Assembly (NCBI GenBank): GCA_036744635.1
Contig: DAIOHQ010000045.1
Location: forward strand, 1-24,151
Direction: 5' to 3'
DNA: 24,151 nucleotides
DNA from: DAIOHQ01 sp036744635
Lineage (GTDB): Bacteria; Planctomycetota; Phycisphaerae; Tepidisphaerales; Tepidisphaeraceae
Of this stretch, positions 23,777 to 24,151 are shown piece by piece. The position numbers and the translations under genes are program-made. The notes under the pieces are model-generated. The model saw only the letters and a list, made by a program, of their open reading frames with translations. It was not told the origin of the DNA and did no database searches. Position 1 is the first letter of the stretch, and each line of letters starts with the position of its first letter.

Positions 23777-24151
23777 TTGTGGAAACCAACCCTGCATCGT
23801 CCGCTTAAATTCGATGAGGAGTTGACGGTGCAGATGGTTGCCAGCAACAACGTCGCCAGCTCCGTCTGGTCCAACAGCGTCATCGGCACCACCGGCGTCG
23901 ATGCCATCGCCGCTGCCGTCGGCGCGCTGGACGCTCCGAGCACCATTAACGCCACGCCCGAGCATTCCTTTGCCACGGATCGCCTGTATGCGCCGGTGAC
24001 GCTGTCGTGGACGGCCCCGCCCGGATTGCCCTATGAGTACCAGTCCAAGGTTTATCTGCTCACGCCGGGAGGATACACCTATATCGGCGGCGGCGGGGCC
24101 GGTAGCGCCACCGTCAGCGCCTACGACTGGAACGTGCTGGCGACGGAAGCC
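23777..24151 (+). CDS. Orphan cassette 5, 5'-truncated and running off the window
   Basis: The frame is open from 23777 (after TAG at 23774-23776) to the window end. From 23822 it translates to FN3 stalk sequence (LTVQMVASNNVASSVWSNSV, then GTTGVDAIAA) homologous to cassette 2 from 11941. The first in-frame ATG is at 23834, already inside the homology, so no proper start exists. The tip and any partner gene lie beyond the right edge. It shows the array continues. Confidence 0.7.
   Translation, partial: MWKPTLHRPLKFDEELTVQMVASNNVASSVWSNSVIGTTGVDAIAAAVGALDAPSTINATPEHSFATDRLYAPVTLSWTAPPGLPYEYQSKVYLLTPGGYTYIGGGGAGSATVSAYDWNVLATEA
23864..24151 (+). repeat. Stalk repeat copy, about 96% identical to 11989-12276
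   Basis: Collinear second copy of the 288-bp FN3 segment, truncated by the window edge rather than by loss of homology. Confidence 0.85.

Noticed and set aside
11041..24151. Insertion sequence or prophage origin of the cassette array
   Set aside because: No transposase, integrase, terminal inverted repeats or phage structural genes were seen. Homology lies within stalk coding sequence instead.

Overview
The window looks like a high-GC planctomycete chromosome, most likely class Phycisphaerae. Three things point there. A PduL/acetate kinase/BMC shell gene cluster resembles the PVM-type bacterial microcompartment loci of Planctomycetes. A giant secreted protein starts with the planctomycetal LExRRLLS-type N-terminal motif. 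Signal-peptide proteins carry Thr/Arg/Pro segments (ATRP, TTRP) just after their hydrophobic cores. No rRNA, tRNA, transposase or CRISPR locus was seen.

Left part (1-3677, minus strand): a microcompartment operon read right to left. The order is a near-consensus promoter (3649-3677), pduL-type phosphate acyltransferase, two BMC-H shell hexamer genes, an acetate kinase with altered active-site residues, a third BMC-H gene, and a BMC-P (EutN/CcmL) pentamer gene. The enzymes would convert acyl-CoA made inside the shell to acyl-phosphate and then acetate plus ATP. The upstream aldehyde-producing enzymes are not in the window. Nearly every intergenic gap of this operon holds a different small repeat or hairpin.

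Divergent intergenic region (3621-4431): it holds the BMC promoter, about 260 bases with nothing recognisable, and an array of ten 14-bp palindromes spaced exactly 21 bp apart (3936-4138). The arms of these palindromes change in a compensatory way. A short leader to the giant gene follows.

Right part (4432-24151, plus strand): a 2044-residue surface/secreted protein (delta-60 repeats, PKD domains, about nine FN3 domains, Calx-beta, then an alpha/beta-hydrolase-like C-terminal tip with an EF-hand loop) is followed 9 bases later by a small lipoprotein gene. After it come four truncated copies of the 3' part of a related giant gene. None has a signal sequence or a convincing start. Each of the first three ends in a complete C-terminal tip and is followed at once (-4 to +19 bases) by a small exported partner gene. 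The fourth runs off the right edge. Tip type and partner type go together: the two related GYSHGG hydrolase tips have homologous HEAT-like partners, while the helical tip has an unrelated, translationally coupled lipoprotein. Shared stalk DNA upstream of the tips is almost identical between copies, with one 431-bp tract showing no mismatch. The tips themselves diverge and are less GC-rich.

The whole resembles the full-length gene plus orphan toxin/immunity cassettes known from CdiA, Rhs and MafB systems, but is built on a planctomycete PKD/FN3 stalk with lipase-like tips. The toxin/immunity reading is inference. The cassette layout, shared seams and tip-partner pairing are visible in the sequence.
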